Part shown: positions 15,595-22,653 of the stretch, one piece after another
Position numbering within the stretch: position 1 is the stretch's first letter
Layout: each line of letters begins with the position of its first letter
Origin: Verrucomicrobiales bacterium
GTDB taxonomy: Bacteria > Verrucomicrobiota > Verrucomicrobiia > Verrucomicrobiales > V1-33
Reading direction: 5' to 3'
Length of the DNA: 53,154 nucleotides
Assembly (NCBI GenBank): GCA_947460575.1
Contig: CANHIJ010000010.1
Span: 1-53,154 of the forward strand
The notes under the pieces: model-generated
The model's input: only the letters and a program-made list of their open reading frames with translations
Database searches by the model: none
Told to the model about the DNA's origin: nothing
Program-made: the position numbers and the translations under genes

Positions 15595-17148
15595 CTAGGA
15601 AGCCCTGCGGATAAGCCGGGCGCTGATTCCCGGTCTTCCTCCTTTGGGGCCGGTCGGGCTCGCCGCGACGACCAATCGGTTTGGGAATTCCTGGGCCAAG
15701 TCGCGCACCTCCCGTTCGGTAAAGCGGTGCCTCTGGTCCAGCTTCGAGAGCGAAATGGCCTCGGCATTTCTGTCGCTGAAGATCGTGGCCAGCCTCTCCA
15801 TGCGTTTGGCTTTTTGCTGGCTTCGTGAAGGTTCCAGTAGGGCGAGGGTCTCCCCAAAGAACCAGCGGGTGACGGTCTTGGCAGCCAAGGCGGTTTCGGT
15901 GGATAGTTCATGCTCCCCCGCGTCGCTGGGGTGCTTTAGCGCATGGAAGACAAGGGCCAGCCTCCAGGTATTTTCCGCTAGGCGGGCCGCGCTGGAACAG
16001 CACCACTTCCATTCCCCTCCCTCCTCCCGCTTGTCGGCCGCTTCATGAGCCAGGGCATCAATGACTTCTTGGGCACCATCGGAGGGGTGTACCATGAACC
16101 GCGGGGCCGGGTCGCTCCGGCGGTCCAGGAGGGCGCGAACCGTGCTGGCCCAGTGCTCCGCGGTCTCAACCGGAACCTCGTGTGAGGACGGCCGCAGGGG
16201 GCGGGCGTGGGAATCGAAGGCCATGCAGCGGGCCAGAAACCCGCTCTCCATTAAGCGGTGGTCGGCGGCCATGCGGTCCCATATGTCAGGCTGAACAGCC
16301 AGGCATAGGGCAAGGCAGGGCGATGGGCAGTTCATCGGATTTTTTCCCTTCCTGCTGTGGGTTACCGGGTCCCCAGAGTATGCCTGAAGAAAAATGGCCT
16401 CATCACTGCCCTTTCCGTCTTGGCTATAGCGCCCCAATAGGTTGGCCACGATGTCCCGGGCTTCCGAGGAGATCATAGCGCTGGCAAATCCTGGCGCATG
16501 ACACAAGGCCTCCACGACAGCTTCCGCCGTGGCGTTGCCTATGTTTAGAAGCGGCGCTCGGGCCAGTGCTCGTTCGGCCTCGTCCTTCCGCTTGGTGGCG
16601 TCCGCAATAGACAGTCGCGCCTCTGTTGAATCGTTGGCGCTTTTGCTGTCCTTGCGTTGCTTTTTGGCCCGCTCAAGATCGGTGCTTGCGGTTTCGAGAT
16701 CGGCCAGGAGGTTGGGGCGCTCTTCCTTGATCCACTCCTCAATCATGCGGGCCTCCTCCTCAAGCCACGGGGCCGCCATGACTTTGTGAGACTGCCCCTT
16801 GCCGGTGCCGCTCTCCGCGAATGCCAGAAGATACAGATTCCCCCTAGTCGTCTGTCCCGGGCCGCTCTGGACTTGGTAGGCGCTGCCCATGGATGCGGAC
16901 GTTACCCCGATCCCCCAGGCGGCGCAGAGCGCTTCCGGGGCGTTGGTCTGACGGGCGGCGTGAATGACCATGGAGCGCAGGGGCTCCGGTAGAGCGTGGG
17001 TGGGGAACGGGTCCCGTGGAGCGGGTACTGGCTCCTGTGCCTCGGCGTCGTCCACCGCGGCGACTGGGGCTTCCTGCGCGGCCTCCGGCTCATCGTCGGA
17101 AAAGTCGTCCAGAATCTCAGCTTCAGGGATAGGGCCGGAATAATTCAT
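15595..17148 (-). CDS. DUF3987 helicase-like replication protein
   Basis: The 517-residue protein belongs to the DUF3987 family, found on plasmids, phages and integrative elements next to primases. It has a RecA/helicase-like ATPase core. An acidic N-terminus (1-50) precedes the domain. The P-loop-like AESGTGKGQS lies at residues 111-120. A charged coiled-coil-like insert spans about 140-215 (LERAKKQRKDSKSAND). The core continues with EAVVEALCHAPGFASAMISS, AYSGDPVTHSRKGK and LCLAVQPDIW, and a winged-helix-like end follows (QRHRFTEREVRDLAQEF). Its ATG overlaps the stop of the primase-like gene by four bases (ATGA), so the two are translationally coupled. It is probably the replicative helicase or initiator of the island. 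A long hairpin follows its stop. Confidence 0.82.
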   Translation of the reverse strand: MNYSGPIPEAEILDDFSDDEPEAAQEAPVAAVDDAEAQEPVPAPRDPFPTHALPEPLRSMVIHAARQTNAPEALCAAWGIGVTSASMGSAYQVQSGPGQTTRGNLYLLAFAESGTGKGQSHKVMAAPWLEEEARMIEEWIKEERPNLLADLETASTDLERAKKQRKDSKSANDSTEARLSIADATKRKDEAERALARAPLLNIGNATAEAVVEALCHAPGFASAMISSEARDIVANLLGRYSQDGKGSDEAIFLQAYSGDPVTHSRKGKNPMNCPSPCLALCLAVQPDIWDRMAADHRLMESGFLARCMAFDSHARPLRPSSHEVPVETAEHWASTVRALLDRRSDPAPRFMVHPSDGAQEVIDALAHEAADKREEGGEWKWCCSSAARLAENTWRLALVFHALKHPSDAGEHELSTETALAAKTVTRWFFGETLALLEPSRSQQKAKRMERLATIFSDRNAEAISLSKLDQRHRFTEREVRDLAQEFPNRLVVAASPTGPKGGRPGISARLIRRAS

Positions 17149-18206
17149 TTGTCACCTCCTAACTTGGAAGGAGTTGGATAAGTCAGGATTGACCGGGCCG
17201 CGGCGACCCCATCGGAACCGGCGGCGAGTATGACCCGGAGGTCTTGGAATCCCTTTGGCATCTTGGCGCGGTCCACGGTGCATCCCACGGCTTGGAGTTC
17301 ATCCCGCCAGGCGCGGGCAGCTTTCATCCCGGCTTCGTTGGGGTCTGGCATTACGCGGACATGATGGCCGGCAATGGCCTTCAACAGGGCTGTTTCAGCG
17401 GCGAAAGTGGACCCGCAGAAATGGGCTGCCAGGAAGTGCCAGCGTCGGGCCTTTCCTTCGCACAACCACTGGCAGGCGACCGCTTCAAATAGGGAGATGG
17501 TTCCCTCGGTGATAAACACCATTTCTTCGGGATCAAGCCTCCGGGAGTGATTGAGGCTGAAGAACCCTTTTCCGGAGGAACCCTTGGCATTGTCGCTCTT
17601 TTCTCCGTGATGGAATGGTGAGCCGTCGAGATTCCTGTATTGTCTGTGTCCCCGGCCATCGGTGCGGCCATCGGTCAGGAGAACGCATCCGGGCCGGGAG
17701 TCATCGGCCATGATTCTCGCATTTTGGCATCCGATATCGACGGCAGCGAGGGGCAGATTCCGTAATCTGGCAAACGCTCCTTTCTCCGGTCCCGTCAGAT
17801 GGCGAGGAATAGGCCATTTAGCTTGCACGGTGGCCTTTGCCACTAGGTCGGCGGCACCATACCCCCTCCGTGCTGCCGGTGCCTTAGCAAGGCTTGCAGG
17901 GGCCTTGATGGCGCTCCCTGTAGTCTGGCGGCGGTCATCGTTCTTCAATAGATAGCCCTCCGGCGCGCTGGCCTTGGCGGCATCCTCCAGCTTGTGCCGC
18001 AGGTCGCTATCGGACCACGGGGGAAAGGCCTTGGTCTCGTTCCAGCGGGCCAGCAAAGCAAAGGCTTCCGGCGACGGCAAACTGAAGCCTTTTGTCAGGG
18101 TGCGGGCCACGTTGAAAATGGCCGTGTGCCCGCTGGCCCCCTGGGTGCTGGGGGGCATCGCGCTGATGTATTTCCAAGCGCGGTCTTGAAGCGAAGTAAT
18201 TATCAT
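17145..18206 (-). CDS. Toprim-domain primase-like protein
   Basis: The 353-residue protein has an N-terminal PriCT-like helical region (1-85, with FALLARWNETKAFPPWSDSD) and a C-terminal Toprim fold. Toprim residues visible are the glutamate in VFITEG (residue 234) and the acidic motif in MPDPNEAGM (residues 288-290, DPN in place of DxD). There is no CHC2 zinc finger, so template binding would differ from DnaG. Such proteins occur in phage and satellite replication modules with DUF3987 partners, as here (four-base overlap with the next gene). I start at the ATG at 18206 (MIITSLQDRAWKY). An upstream in-frame ATG at 18344 would add 46 residues of atypical composition over a strong hairpin, which I read as leader. 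Confidence 0.75.
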   Translation of the reverse strand: MIITSLQDRAWKYISAMPPSTQGASGHTAIFNVARTLTKGFSLPSPEAFALLARWNETKAFPPWSDSDLRHKLEDAAKASAPEGYLLKNDDRRQTTGSAIKAPASLAKAPAARRGYGAADLVAKATVQAKWPIPRHLTGPEKGAFARLRNLPLAAVDIGCQNARIMADDSRPGCVLLTDGRTDGRGHRQYRNLDGSPFHHGEKSDNAKGSSGKGFFSLNHSRRLDPEEMVFITEGTISLFEAVACQWLCEGKARRWHFLAAHFCGSTFAAETALLKAIAGHHVRVMPDPNEAGMKAARAWRDELQAVGCTVDRAKMPKGFQDLRVILAAGSDGVAAARSILTYPTPSKLGGDK

Positions 18207-18250
18207 GGTGCTGAACTGGGGTTCAAGCACGCTTGACCAAGCCGGGCTCC

Positions 18251-18300
18251 GGGAGGCAAAGTGACCACGCTCTTTCGGAGTACGTGGGGCTCTGCCTCCC
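18251..18300 (-). promoter_or_regulatory. two-part hairpin in the primase leader
   Basis: GGGAGGCA (18251-18258) pairs with TGCCTCCC (18293-18300), and CCACG (18265-18269) pairs with CGTGG (18283-18287). This gives a stem with a small internal loop and a 13-nt apical loop. It lies 45 bp upstream of the primase start, within about 220 bp separating it from the regulator gene. It could be an attenuator or translational control element. In P4-type satellites a short structured RNA just upstream of the primase gene has a regulatory role, but no sequence link is claimed. Confidence 0.45.
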
Positions 18301-18430
18301 AGCTCCCTGGTCGCCCCTGAGAAGGTGGCCGGGGAGTTGCCCATTTGGGTGGCGGCTCAGATGTTGATGAGGTCGTTGTTGTCCGCACCGCTGGCCTGCT
18401 GGGTGGTGGTGGCGGTGTCGGCGGAGCAGA

Positions 18431-18661
18431 TCACTTGGCCACCTCCTGCTTCCGTTTGTTCCCACCGCGGGCGATGGGGCCTTGGGGTTGGGACCGGATG
18501 AACCCATCGAGGGACTCGCGGTCGATGAGCCGGATCGTCCCGACGGCGTGGGACTTGATGGACTTCTTCTTGAGCAACAGGAACAGCGTGGACCGGCGGA
18601 TGCCGCTGTAGGCGATGGCGTCCTCCAGGCGGAGGAACTGCGGGGTGATCTGAGCGTTCAT
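18431..18661 (-). CDS. AlpA-like / excisionase-family helix-turn-helix regulator
   Basis: The 76-residue protein has a winged helix-turn-helix of the AlpA/MerR-excisionase type: FLRLEDAIAYSGIRRSTLFL (helix-turn-helix), then KKKSIKSHAVGTIRLIDRES (wing) and LDGFI, and a basic C-terminus. AlpA-like proteins regulate integrase/excision and replication genes in phage satellites and islands. I use the ATG at 18661 (MNAQITPQFLRLEDA) because the domain starts directly after it. Upstream TTG codons would add unlike sequence. It is preceded by a 208-bp spacer with iteron-like repeats and followed by the primase/helicase pair, so it probably binds nearby and controls that unit. Confidence 0.78.
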   Translation of the reverse strand: MNAQITPQFLRLEDAIAYSGIRRSTLFLLLKKKSIKSHAVGTIRLIDRESLDGFIRSQPQGPIARGGNKRKQEVAK

Positions 18662-18773
18662 AGGGAGCGAGCCAGGGGGTGTGGCTTGGCTCTCAGCAGA
18701 TGCTGAAGGCAACAACAAGCGACCCCTTGGCCCGCTCAGTCTGGTGCGGATTCGGCGTGGGTCAAAGAGATCC

Positions 18774-18877
18774 CTATCAGATAGCCTCTTCTTATTCTAT
18801 TGTGGAGATAGACCCTATTCTCCAGCCGCAGCAAAATAGACCCTATTCTCCTGCGCATCAAAATCGGGGCTATTTCT
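18774..18877. promoter_or_regulatory. iteron-like repeats upstream of the AlpA-like gene
   Basis: Two exact copies of ATAGACCCTATTCTCC lie at 18808-18823 and 18836-18851 (28-bp period). A degenerate third is at 18863-18877 (ATCGGGGCTATTTCT), again about 27 bp on. The first sits in a near-palindrome, GGAGATAGACCCTATTCTCC (18804-18823). A further palindrome, CTATC-A-GATAG, is at 18774-18784. The block is AT-richer than its surroundings and lies between the hypothetical gene and the regulator-primase-helicase genes. Operator sites for the AlpA-like protein or replication-origin iterons are both reasonable. Confidence 0.7.
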
Positions 18878-19277
18878 TGGCGCGCCTGCTCTGGGGGAGT
18901 CCGCTCAGGCCAGCCAGTTTGATGAGCTTAGCCTCCATGTCCTCGCCAATGTCGAAGGCGCGAGGGTGTCGCCTCCTCACCGCCAACCACAGCTCCTTCT
19001 TGGTTGGGAGTCGGTCGTACTCCTCGCAGAAGTTGTATGCCACAGCGAGCATCCAAGGAACCCTCATGGTTTGCGGATCTACCGGAAAAAACGCCGCATC
19101 CAACACGCGTGATGCCCAGGCGAGGGCTTGGTCCTTTGCCTGTTCCTTGACCCTCCCTGTGCCGTACTGGGCTCTTGTGAGTTGCTCCAGCAGGGGCTTG
19201 ACGAAGACGTGGTAAATCTCGTCTGCAGACGACAGGTCCGGGAAGGTGCTGGCGCGCATTAGCGCGTTCCCGGCCAT
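18870..19277 (-). CDS. hypothetical protein of the island
   Basis: This 135-residue, mostly helical protein has no family I recognise. Notable stretches are VFVKPLLEQLTRAQYGTGR, WMLAVAYNFCEEYDRLPTKK and a basic C-terminus ending SRRAKK. It looks like a small cytosolic or DNA-associated factor. It lies between the integrase/small ORF and the iteron-like repeats; its stop codon overlaps the third, degenerate repeat. Balanced composition and position in a compact same-strand gene row support it as real. The overlapping frame at 18928-19293 is less protein-like. Confidence 0.65.
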   Translation of the reverse strand: MAGNALMRASTFPDLSSADEIYHVFVKPLLEQLTRAQYGTGRVKEQAKDQALAWASRVLDAAFFPVDPQTMRVPWMLAVAYNFCEEYDRLPTKKELWLAVRRRHPRAFDIGEDMEAKLIKLAGLSGLPQSRRAKK

Positions 19278-19316
19278 ATTGAATGGCTGGCACCTATCCT
19301 GGCCTCGTACCGCCGC

Positions 19317-19397
19317 TCAACTTCCGAAGGCGGCCTTGACCTCTGAGGAGTAGCACCACTCCCCGTCAACTTTCCCAAATGGAGGAATCTTTTTCAT
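19317..19397 (-). CDS. 26-residue ORF coupled to the integrase stop
   Basis: The ATG at 19397 overlaps the integrase stop codon (TTATGAAAAA, ATGA overlap). It opens a short frame, MKKIPPFGKVDGEWCYSSEV then KAAFGS and stop at 19317. The sequence is not low complexity and the four-base overlap is the usual coupling signal, so a small translated product is plausible. No family is recognised, and chance overlap is possible given its length. It lies 39 bp before the next gene of the island. Confidence 0.4.
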   Translation of the reverse strand: MKKIPPFGKVDGEWCYSSEVKAAFGS

Positions 19398-20563
19398 AAT
19401 GTTGGAAAGGCTGAGGCTGCACGCTCCATCGCTTCGCGGCCGGTGTGGGTGTACCCCTGGCTCACGTCGGGACTGTCGTGCCCCACGAACGCCATCACGA
19501 CGCTGGCGGGGATTCCGGCGTCCTTGAGCAGGCTGGTCGCGGTGTGGCGGAGGCAGTGGAACGATAGGGCGTTCCGGCGATTGGCCATCCCCGGTTCGAC
19601 CTCGGTGGCGTCGCGCAGGCCAGCGGCTTCGAGCAGCTCGGCGAACTCGCGGGATAGCGTTGAGGATTGCACACGTTGGGCCGCAGCCCAGGCCGCCGGG
19701 TGAATCGGCGCCTTCGGGTCGTCGGACGCAGGCAGGGTAGCGATGTGAGCCTGGAGCGCGGGAGGGAGCGGAATGACCTGACGGCGGCCCGTCTTGCGGG
19801 TCGTCAGTCGGATCTCTCCGCGGGCTAGGTCAAGGTTCTGCCAGGTAAGCGTGGCGATGTCGGAGAGCCTCTGTCCGGTGAACAGACCGAACCGGATCAT
19901 GCTCGCCCACTCAGGGCTGGCCAACTCCAGGATGGCCCGCAGTTCCGGCAGGGTGAATGGCCGCCGGGCCGCCTCCGTGCGGTCCCGGACGCTCTCCACG
20001 CCCAGGCAGGGGTTCTCTGTGATGAAACTGTCCTTCTGCGCGGCGGCAAAGAACATCCGCACCATGGCCAGCGTGTTGTTCACGGTCTTAGGGCCGGCCT
20101 TGGCGGCCACGTGGTCTCGGAACTCGACCATGGTGCGCTTCCCCACCTCGGTGATGTCTTTGTCGGCCCGGTCGCCCAGCCATTCAAAGAACTGGCGGGC
20201 CATGGAGCGGTAGGTAGCCAGCGTCCTGGGAGCGATCGTCTTCGTCTTGCCGTCGATGAACCCAGTGATGAACGCCCGGGGGGTGGTGACTGCCAGGGAC
20301 GCGCCAGTGAGGTCCTTGCAAATGTCGCCTAGGATGCGGCGGACCTGGGTGGCGGTCTTGGAGGCGGTGGCGGGCATCCTCGAACGCCCTGGCCAGGTTG
20401 GCAGCCAACTTCTTGTCGGTGGTCTTGGTCGAGCGCTTGAGCCGCCGCCCGCTGACGTCAGTCCAGGCGGCGATGTAGTACTTGCGGTCGGGTCTGCGGT
20501 GGATGCTGGCCGTACCGAGAGCAATAATGGGAACAGTCGCCGTAGTCCAGAGGAATCCGCCAC
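19394..20563 (-). CDS. tyrosine recombinase / integrase, apparent N-terminal frameshift
   Basis: A phage-type integrase with a SAM-like core-binding domain (FITGFIDGKTKTIAPRTLAT, ARQFFEWLG) and a catalytic domain showing all active-site elements: Arg in GLFTGQRLSDIATL, Lys in RKTGRRQV, HCLRH, the second His in VGHDS and nucleophile Tyr in SQGYTH. The first ~65 residues of this frame (Ser/Pro/Arg-rich) look wrong. The expected N-terminus (IHRRPDRKYYIAAWTDVSG, RLKRSTKTTDKKLAANLARA) lies in another frame from about 20380 to 20585, and a single-base shift near 20370-20378 would join the two. The gene may thus be frameshifted, or the sequence may carry an error. The corrected start could be a TTG at 20585 overlapping the stop of the oxidoreductase gene, which marks the probable insertion border. 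It is the first gene of the minus-strand island row. Confidence 0.85.
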   Translation of the reverse strand: MADSSGLRRLFPLLLSVRPASTADPTASTTSPPGLTSAGGGSSARPRPPTRSWLPTWPGRSRMPATASKTATQVRRILGDICKDLTGASLAVTTPRAFITGFIDGKTKTIAPRTLATYRSMARQFFEWLGDRADKDITEVGKRTMVEFRDHVAAKAGPKTVNNTLAMVRMFFAAAQKDSFITENPCLGVESVRDRTEAARRPFTLPELRAILELASPEWASMIRFGLFTGQRLSDIATLTWQNLDLARGEIRLTTRKTGRRQVIPLPPALQAHIATLPASDDPKAPIHPAAWAAAQRVQSSTLSREFAELLEAAGLRDATEVEPGMANRRNALSFHCLRHTATSLLKDAGIPASVVMAFVGHDSPDVSQGYTHTGREAMERAASAFPTL

Positions 20564-20581
20564 GGCGTATCCTACGGGGAA

Positions 20582-21754
20582 TCAATGACTTAGCGAACGG
20601 GCTGAACGAATGCGGCATTCGATTTCGCGCCAGGCGGTGAGGGCGAGGGAATCGGGGAGGGCCACGTCGGCCATGTCGATGATTTCGCCGGCTTTGATGG
20701 GGCGGCAGACGCGGGCATTTTGAGCCAGGCCGATCGGGAGGTGGCCGAGGTGTTCGGCGGCGCGGACGCATTCGCCGCGGAGGGTGAAGGAGCCAAGGCC
20801 GCGGGGGATGCGTTCGCCGGGTTTGAGGTCGCGTTTGGCGATGGCGGCGACGCTGATGCGGGGGACGGGGCCGTTGTTGAGGAGGGGGCGTTTTTCGAAG
20901 GCGACGCGGCGGATGGTTTTGGCGATTTCCAAAAAGCAGAGGTGGTGGGGGCGCTGGATGACGTAGAGGGGGCCGGGGCCCATTTTGAAATACTGGAGGG
21001 CGGGGGCGTGAATGGCGGCATGGGTGGCGGCGATGAAGATGCCGCCGGGGCACTCTGGGGTGATGGCGTAGTCGGCGATGGGGCCGCCGGTGACGAGGGC
21101 GTGTTCGGCGAGGACGTCGGCGGCTTGGCGGAGGGTATCGGTGCGAGGGCCGGCGAGGCCGCCTTCGGCGATGTCGGCGTGGAGGCCGTTGGCGACGAGG
21201 GCTTGTTCGATGTGGACCTTGGTGCCGTCGGTGAAGGCGGTGACTTGGTCGAGGGAAATGCCCTGCTGGGAGGCCCAGTGCTCCATTTCCTCGGGGCTGG
21301 GGTGGGTGTTGAGGTAGCGCTTGGTATTGCCGTAGATGAGGGGGGTGAAGCCCATGGCCTGGACCTCTTCGGCGAGGGCGGCGAGGCTGCCGGACTGGTC
21401 GCCCTCGGCTTCGGTAAGGAGGCCGCGGCCGCTGAACCAGGATCCGGTGGTGACGTGGAATTCGGAGTTCATGGTCACGACGGGGAGACCGGCGCGGAGG
21501 GCGGCGTCGATGACTTCGGTGGCGTGGAGGACGTCGCCGCTGCATTCTACGATGAGGTCGCAGTGTTCGGCGAGTTCTTCGGGGGTGCGGACGAGGAGTT
21601 CTGGGGGGACGCCGGTGACGGAGATGGGGGGGCGGCGGGTGAGGACGGCGGAGATGCGGTAGTCGCTGCGGCCCTGAGTGGCAGCGATGAAGCCGCGGGC
21701 GATGAAGCCGGTGCCGGAGACGCCGACGCGGAAGGGAAAGGGCAGATCGTTCAT
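20582..21754 (-). CDS. NAD(P)-dependent oxidoreductase with SAF domain (COG4091-like)
   Basis: The 390-residue protein has an N-terminal Rossmann fold with VGVSGTGFIARGFI near residue 10. A homoserine-dehydrogenase-like central region follows (SGDVLHATEVIDAALRAGLP, FTDGTKVHIEQALVANGL). A C-terminal SAF-like beta-clip domain covers about 315-380 (LKPGERIPRGLG, PIKAGEIIDMADV). This domain order is that of the 'predicted homoserine dehydrogenase' family COG4091, whose members act in sugar-acid and polyol or cell-surface sugar metabolism. The substrate here is unknown. The very end (SARSLSH) overlaps the integrase region, so the original C-terminus may have been altered by insertion. The next gene on the same strand encodes a TauE/SafE transporter, with a 74-bp gap. 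Confidence 0.82.
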   Translation of the reverse strand: MNDLPFPFRVGVSGTGFIARGFIAATQGRSDYRISAVLTRRPPISVTGVPPELLVRTPEELAEHCDLIVECSGDVLHATEVIDAALRAGLPVVTMNSEFHVTTGSWFSGRGLLTEAEGDQSGSLAALAEEVQAMGFTPLIYGNTKRYLNTHPSPEEMEHWASQQGISLDQVTAFTDGTKVHIEQALVANGLHADIAEGGLAGPRTDTLRQAADVLAEHALVTGGPIADYAITPECPGGIFIAATHAAIHAPALQYFKMGPGPLYVIQRPHHLCFLEIAKTIRRVAFEKRPLLNNGPVPRISVAAIAKRDLKPGERIPRGLGSFTLRGECVRAAEHLGHLPIGLAQNARVCRPIKAGEIIDMADVALPDSLALTAWREIECRIRSARSLSH

Positions 21755-21828
21755 GGGGAGCGAGGGAGGGCGCGCGGCGGGGCCACCTCAAGCTAGTCCG
21801 GCAGACTGGAGCGCTGGGCAATTATAAT

Positions 21829-22620
21829 TTAGGCGAAGAGGAGTAGGCGGAGGGCGGCGAGGGCGGCGAGAGCGAGGGCGGCGTTTTGGAAGGGTTTTTG
21901 GGGGAGGCGGAGGACGGCGGCGCGGCCGAGGGCGAGGCCGAGGAGGAGGAAGGGGACGAGGAGGAGGTTGAGGGAGAGGGAGGCGGGGTTGATCAGGCCG
22001 AGTTGGAGGCTGAAGGGGAGTTTGAGGAGATTCACGAGGAGGAAGAGCCAGGCCATGGTGGCGACGAATTCGCGTTTGGGGAGGCCCAGGATGAGGAGGT
22101 AGATGGTGGCGATGGGGCCGGCGGCGTTGGCGACCATGGTGGAGACTCCGGTGAGGAGCCCGCCGAACCAGGTGAAGGCGGGGGCGGCGGCGAGTGAGGT
22201 GCTCCAGCGGGGGGCGCGGCCGCGGAGGAGGTGGAGGCCGAGCATGATGAGGATGAGGGCACCGATGAGGGGCTTGAAGGCGGCGTCGGGGAGGTGGCGG
22301 AGGACGGCCCAGCCGACGGCGATGCCGAGCAGGACGGGCCAGAAGAGGGCGCGGAGGCGGGGCCAAAGAATTTCCTGGCGGTAGAGGAAAGCGGCGAGGA
22401 GGTCGGCGGTGATGAGGAGGGGCAGGACGACGCCGCTCGAGAGCTTGCCGGGGAAAATTTCGGCCATGAGGAGGACGGTCATGAGGCCGAGGCCAGCGAG
22501 ACCGGCCTTGGAAACGCCGCAGCAGAGCCCAGCGAGGGCCGCGAGACCCCACTGGCTAGGGGAGAGCGCAGGCCAGGTCCACCAGGTGCCGAGATCGGCG
22601 AGGACGGGGGCTGGACTCAT
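21829..22620 (-). CDS. TauE/SafE family anion transporter
   Basis: The 263-residue integral membrane protein has about eight hydrophobic segments and the two-fold internal similarity of TauE/SafE (DUF81) permeases. GLCCGVSKAGLAGLGLM in the first half corresponds to GGLLTGVSTMVANAAGPI in the second. The family exports sulfite, sulfoacetate and other organosulfur anions. The neighbouring sulfatase gene (34 bp away, same strand) makes sulfite/sulfate handling a reasonable guess, not proof. Length is at the short end of normal. The start at 22620 gives a short periplasmic lead before the first transmembrane helix. Confidence 0.85.
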   Translation of the reverse strand: MSPAPVLADLGTWWTWPALSPSQWGLAALAGLCCGVSKAGLAGLGLMTVLLMAEIFPGKLSSGVVLPLLITADLLAAFLYRQEILWPRLRALFWPVLLGIAVGWAVLRHLPDAAFKPLIGALILIMLGLHLLRGRAPRWSTSLAAAPAFTWFGGLLTGVSTMVANAAGPIATIYLLILGLPKREFVATMAWLFLLVNLLKLPFSLQLGLINPASLSLNLLLVPFLLLGLALGRAAVLRLPQKPFQNAALALAALAALRLLLFA

Positions 22621-22653
22621 GGGGTGGCCGCCTGGGAGGGCGCGGGGGGCGAC

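Larger units (their letters stand above)
14469..20585. mobile_element. candidate phage-satellite-like integrated island
   Basis: In about 6 kb this block groups a tyrosine integrase, a small coupled ORF, a hypothetical gene, an AlpA-like regulator, a Toprim primase-like protein, a DUF3987 helicase-like protein and a terminase small subunit. There is no large terminase, portal, capsid or tail gene. The order int - alpA - primase - rep - terS is the one known from Gram-negative phage-inducible chromosomal islands and related satellites. The terS gene is on the opposite strand and separated by about 700 bp of gene-free DNA. Boundaries are guesses: the right edge is placed at the overlap of the integrase with the end of the SAF-domain oxidoreductase gene, the left edge just after the surface-protein gene. 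I found no convincing direct repeat marking attL/attR and no flanking tRNA. Confidence 0.55.

Noticed and set aside
14460-20600. attL/attR direct repeat or tRNA target of the island
   Set aside because: By eye no shared sequence of useful length was found at the two proposed borders, and no tRNA-like fold was recognised. A computed alignment of the borders would be needed.
20720-21796. 358-codon plus-strand ORF over the SAF-domain gene
   Set aside because: The product is almost only Gly, Ala, Glu, Asp and Val and is antisense to a gene with clear Rossmann and SAF motifs.
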